A DNA stretch of 64,000 nt, taken from contig CACWYC010000003.1 in the NCBI GenBank assembly GCA_902765025.1, forward strand, positions 62,001-126,000, read 5' to 3'. The DNA comes from Oscillospiraceae bacterium (GTDB lineage: Bacteria > Bacillota > Clostridia > Oscillospirales > Oscillospiraceae). Positions within the stretch are counted from its first letter, which is position 1, and each line of letters begins with the position of its first letter. This document shows positions 61,354 to 64,000 of the stretch, one piece after another. The notes under the pieces are model-generated. The model saw only the letters and a program-made list of their open reading frames with translations. It searched no databases and was not told the DNA's origin. The position numbers were made by a program, and so were the translations under genes.

Positions 61354-62199
61354 TTATGCTCTCGGGTCAAATCGTTCAAATATCACCAGATTGCCCCGCT
61401 TCTCTGCCGCCTCCATCTGGCTGCGGTCGGTGATGGTCCAGTTCACCTCCTGCACGTGGTACACGGCGCGGCAGACGGCCACGGCGGCACACTTCCGGTC
61501 GGAGAACCGGTAGGCGATGAAATCCGGCTGTGTCACAATGTTGAAAAAGAGATTGCTCAGCAAAAACTGAACCGCCTTGCCCACGCCGGGGTCGTTGTCC
61601 CGGTGGCGGAAAAACTGCTGGCTTAATTGCCCCCGCACCACGTCGGGCCGGTGCTTTTTCAGCCACATCAGGCACCGGGGGTCAAAGCTCTCCACGCAGT
61701 AGGCCACCCGGAACTTGTCCAGCATGGCCATGGTGGCCGCCGCCAGGGCGTCGTGGTTGCCCCGGTAGCTTTTCAGCTCCACCACCAGAGGCGTCCGGCC
61801 TTCAAACATGGCCAGCACGTCCTCCAGCAGGGGGATGGCCTCGTCGGTGCCCTCCAGCCGGTACTGCCGCAGCTCTTCCAGCGTCAAATCCTCCACCATC
61901 ACGTCCGCCCCGGCGGTCCGCCGCAGACTGGAATCGTGTATCACCGCCAGATGGCCGTCCTTCATCAGATGCACGTCCAGCTCCGCGCCGAAGCCGTTTT
62001 CCACCGCCAGGCGGAAGGCGGCCATGGAGTTTTCCGGGATGGCGGGCCTACAGTGCCAGCCCCGGTGGGCGTAGCGATACTGCCCCAGCGTCTTCCAGTA
62101 GGGATGCGCCCGGCGGCACCGCAGGCAGATGGCCCACAGCTCAAACAGCACCACCGCCAGCAGCACGATAAACAATATGGTATTGATAACTGTGTTCAT
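61354..62199 (-). CDS. Glycerophosphodiester phosphodiesterase
   Basis: 281 aa. N-terminal membrane segment (~6-26), then a GDPD domain: A-H-R-G-W (~45), P-E-N-S-M-A-A-F, G-A-E-L-D-V-H-L-M-K-D-G and V-I-H-D-S-S-L-R-R-T, all expected catalytic or metal residues. It hydrolyses glycerophosphodiesters to glycerol 3-phosphate and an alcohol. It follows the MFS gene by 9 nt, so it probably acts on what that transporter brings in or on membrane lipid breakdown products. Confidence 0.9.
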   Translation of the reverse strand: MNTVINTILFIVLLAVVLFELWAICLRCRRAHPYWKTLGQYRYAHRGWHCRPAIPENSMAAFRLAVENGFGAELDVHLMKDGHLAVIHDSSLRRTAGADVMVEDLTLEELRQYRLEGTDEAIPLLEDVLAMFEGRTPLVVELKSYRGNHDALAAATMAMLDKFRVAYCVESFDPRCLMWLKKHRPDVVRGQLSQQFFRHRDNDPGVGKAVQFLLSNLFFNIVTQPDFIAYRFSDRKCAAVAVCRAVYHVQEVNWTITDRSQMEAAEKRGNLVIFERFDPRA

Positions 62200-62208
62200 G
62201 GTCTATTT

Positions 62209-63762
62209 TCAGTCGGCGTCCATGTCCTCCAGGGCCTCCAGGCCCTTTTTGGCCACGGGCTTGCTGTCGCCGTGGCGGACGAACAGCATGGTCACAAACG
62301 CAATGGCCACAAAAATGGCCGCGTAGGGGAACAGGATGTGCATGCCCAGCTTGTCCATCAGCACGCCGGACACCATGGGCGTAGCCACCTGTGCCGCCAT
62401 GGAGGCGGTGTAGTAGAAGCCGGTGTACTTGCCCACGTCGCCGCCGCTGCACATCTCCACCACCATGGGGAAGGAGTTGACGTTGATGGTGGCCCAGGCG
62501 ATGCCCGCCAGGGCGAACATGGCGTTCATCAGCATGGTGGGGCTGTCGGCATTCATAAAGCCCGCCACGCCGAAGGCCACCGTCAGCATCACCACGCCCG
62601 CCAGAATGGTCTTCTTCCGGCCCACCTTTGAGGCAATCATGCCCACCGGCAGGTAGGAGATAATGGCCGCCGCCTGGGCGATGATGAGGGTCAGATTGTA
62701 GTCCTTGTGGAGAATGTTGGAGGCGTACACGCTGTACTTGGAGGTGACGGCGTTGTAGCCGAAGAACCACAGCACAATGCTGCACAGGATGAAGATGAGG
62801 GAGCGCATCTCGTCTTTGCCCAGCTTCCGCCCGGCGCTCTGGGCCTCGCCCTCCTCCTCGATGCCGTACTGCACGCTCTCCTGGTGCATCTCTTTGGCCC
62901 ACTTGGGCTCCCGCACGGTGAGCATAAAGATGGCCAGAGCCACCAGCATAATGGCGGCAATCACGCCGAAGTACCCGGTGTAGCTCATCAGGCTGTTGCG
63001 CACCGCCGAGGTGGCGAACACCATGCCCAGCGCCAGCACCAGGATGCCGCCGGCGGAGCCCATCAGGTTGATAATGGCGTTGGCCTTGGAGCGCAGGGGC
63101 TTCATGGTCACGTCGGGCATCAGCGCCACGGCGGGGGAGCGGAACGTGGACATGCTCACCAGAATCACCAGCAGAATCACCACGAAGAGGATCAGCGTCC
63201 CCGGGTGGCTTGCCGTCACACGCTGGGCGTAGAGCTGCCGGGCCGGTACCACGTAGTTGGTGTAGTCCGGGTTGGTGACGGCCTTTTCATCGCCCTGAAG
63301 CTGGCTGCGGATGGCGGCAAAGTCCTCCCGGGTATAGGTCTCCGCCAAGGTGAACCTCTCGCCGCCGGGGGTCACCAGCGTCTCGTCCGCCACGGTGTCG
63401 TAAATCTCCACCAGCGCCGCGGGGTCGTCGATGGCGGACACGGCGGAAATGTTCTTCAGCTGGGCGTTGTCCACGAAGCTGAGGGCCACCAGCGCCGCCG
63501 CCGCCACCAGCGTACCCGCCAGAATGAAGGGCGTCCGCCGGCCCATTTTGCTGCGGCACCGGTCGGAGATGGCGCCGAACAGGGGCAGCATAAACAGGGC
63601 CAGCACGTTGTCCAGCGCCATGATCACGCCGGACCAGCCCTGCTTCATGCCGAACTTGTTGGTGAGAATCAGGGGAATGGTGTTGTCGTAGGCCTGCCAG
63701 AAGGCGCAGATCAGGAAAAAGGCGAAGCCCACCAATATGGTGCGTTTGTAGTTGAGTTTCAT
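62209..63762 (-). CDS. MFS transporter with extracytoplasmic insert
   Basis: 517 aa. Twelve hydrophobic segments with the MFS-type loop motif G-A-I-S-D-R-C-R-S-K-M-G-R-R after helix 2. An unusual ~90-residue acidic insert (~105-195) lies between the early helices. The N-terminus resembles the GPH/SLC45-like sugar transporter branch. Substrate not known; position between a HAD-IIA phosphatase and a glycerophosphodiesterase suggests glycerophosphodiesters or a phosphorylated/sugar compound. Start overlaps the upstream stop by 4 nt (ATGA), RBS GGAGGAGAG. Confidence 0.85.
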   Translation of the reverse strand: MKLNYKRTILVGFAFFLICAFWQAYDNTIPLILTNKFGMKQGWSGVIMALDNVLALFMLPLFGAISDRCRSKMGRRTPFILAGTLVAAAALVALSFVDNAQLKNISAVSAIDDPAALVEIYDTVADETLVTPGGERFTLAETYTREDFAAIRSQLQGDEKAVTNPDYTNYVVPARQLYAQRVTASHPGTLILFVVILLVILVSMSTFRSPAVALMPDVTMKPLRSKANAIINLMGSAGGILVLALGMVFATSAVRNSLMSYTGYFGVIAAIMLVALAIFMLTVREPKWAKEMHQESVQYGIEEEGEAQSAGRKLGKDEMRSLIFILCSIVLWFFGYNAVTSKYSVYASNILHKDYNLTLIIAQAAAIISYLPVGMIASKVGRKKTILAGVVMLTVAFGVAGFMNADSPTMLMNAMFALAGIAWATINVNSFPMVVEMCSGGDVGKYTGFYYTASMAAQVATPMVSGVLMDKLGMHILFPYAAIFVAIAFVTMLFVRHGDSKPVAKKGLEALEDMDAD

Positions 63763-64000
63763 ACGTTCTCTCCTCCCAAATCACGATATACAGCCGCAAT
63801 ATCCTTATAAATCCACGTGGGATGCACGTCGTACTTTGCAATGTCCTCCGTCACGCCCTCGCCGGACAGCACGAAAATGGTGTCCACCCCGGCGTTGACG
63901 CCGCAGGCGATGTCGGTGTAAATCCTGTCGCCGATGACCACGGCCTGCTCCGCCGGGAAGCCCGTCTTTTCCAGGGCCAGGCGCACCATCTCCGGCTTGG
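63759..64000 (-). CDS. HAD-IIA family phosphatase (C-terminal part, cut by window edge)
   Basis: About 80 C-terminal residues; the gene continues past 64000. K-P-E-M-V and V-I-G-D-R-I-Y-T-D-I-A-C-G-V-N-A-G are the late HAD motifs with the catalytic Asp pair and Lys. The family (NagD, p-nitrophenyl phosphatase and phosphoglycolate or glycerol-3-phosphate phosphatases) dephosphorylates small sugars. First gene seen of the HAD-MFS-GDPD unit. Confidence 0.88.
   Translation of the reverse strand, partial: KPEMVRLALEKTGFPAEQAVVIGDRIYTDIACGVNAGVDTIFVLSGEGVTEDIAKYDVHPTWIYKDIAAVYRDLGGENV

Overview
The window looks like chromosomal DNA of a GC-rich, spore-forming Clostridia member, probably of the Oscillospiraceae/Ruminococcaceae type. 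The pointers are a Gram-positive dcw cluster (mraZ to ftsZ), a meso-DAP type MurE, SpoIVB, a GerA-type germination protein, a cortex-type amidase, many SipW-type signal peptides, BspA-like leucine-rich repeats and dockerins. Species cannot be told from sequence alone. No tRNA, rRNA or CRISPR array was seen.

Region 1 (1-20.9 kb, + strand) is a surface-protein locus built around a SipW/ER-type signal peptidase (213-935). It holds the end of an upstream SipW-type subunit, a beta-helix-like protein, two smaller secreted or membrane proteins, and three giant paralogues (5221-8673, 8760-12569, 13140-19058). The paralogues share a SipW-type signal and a ~600-750 aa core but carry different C-termini: BspA LRRs, helical/Ig-like, and long Ig-like arrays. 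A BspA-like membrane protein closes the block. Genes are tightly packed except at 12.6-13.1 kb, where a terminator-like hairpin is followed by a palindrome-rich, IS200-like remnant and a new promoter.

Region 2 (20.9-32.6 kb, +) has two large secreted proteins with C-terminal type I dockerins, each behind a clear promoter and terminator. A secreted protein with a ~290-nt leader follows, and 29 nt after it a 42-codon Cys-containing peptide gene. A strong hairpin then separates the peptide from a radical SAM/SPASM enzyme and a lipoprotein. The last three look like an uncharacterised RiPP-type cassette and are the best candidate for a new system here.

Region 3 (32.7-45.7 kb, mixed strands) is housekeeping with small accessory genes: AI-2E family permease, RlmI/K-type rRNA methyltransferase, amidase, RNase Y, a RelB/DinJ-zeta toxin pair, an amidase_6 lipoprotein, YmdB, asparaginase, GerA-type protein, a Phd/ParE-type pair, SpoIVB and an orphan RelB/DinJ.

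Region 4 (45.8-59.6 kb, - strand) is the division and wall cluster, transcribed mraZ-rsmH-ftsL-pbp-murE-mraY-ftsW/spoVE-murG-murA-ftsQ, then an inserted HigBA module with a near-consensus promoter and palindromic operator, then ftsZ. murD and ftsA are absent from the cluster.

Region 5 (59.8-64 kb, -) holds a coiled-coil protein, coaD, rsmD, a glycerophosphodiesterase, an MFS transporter and the end of a HAD-IIA phosphatase. The last three look like an operon for glycerophosphodiester use.
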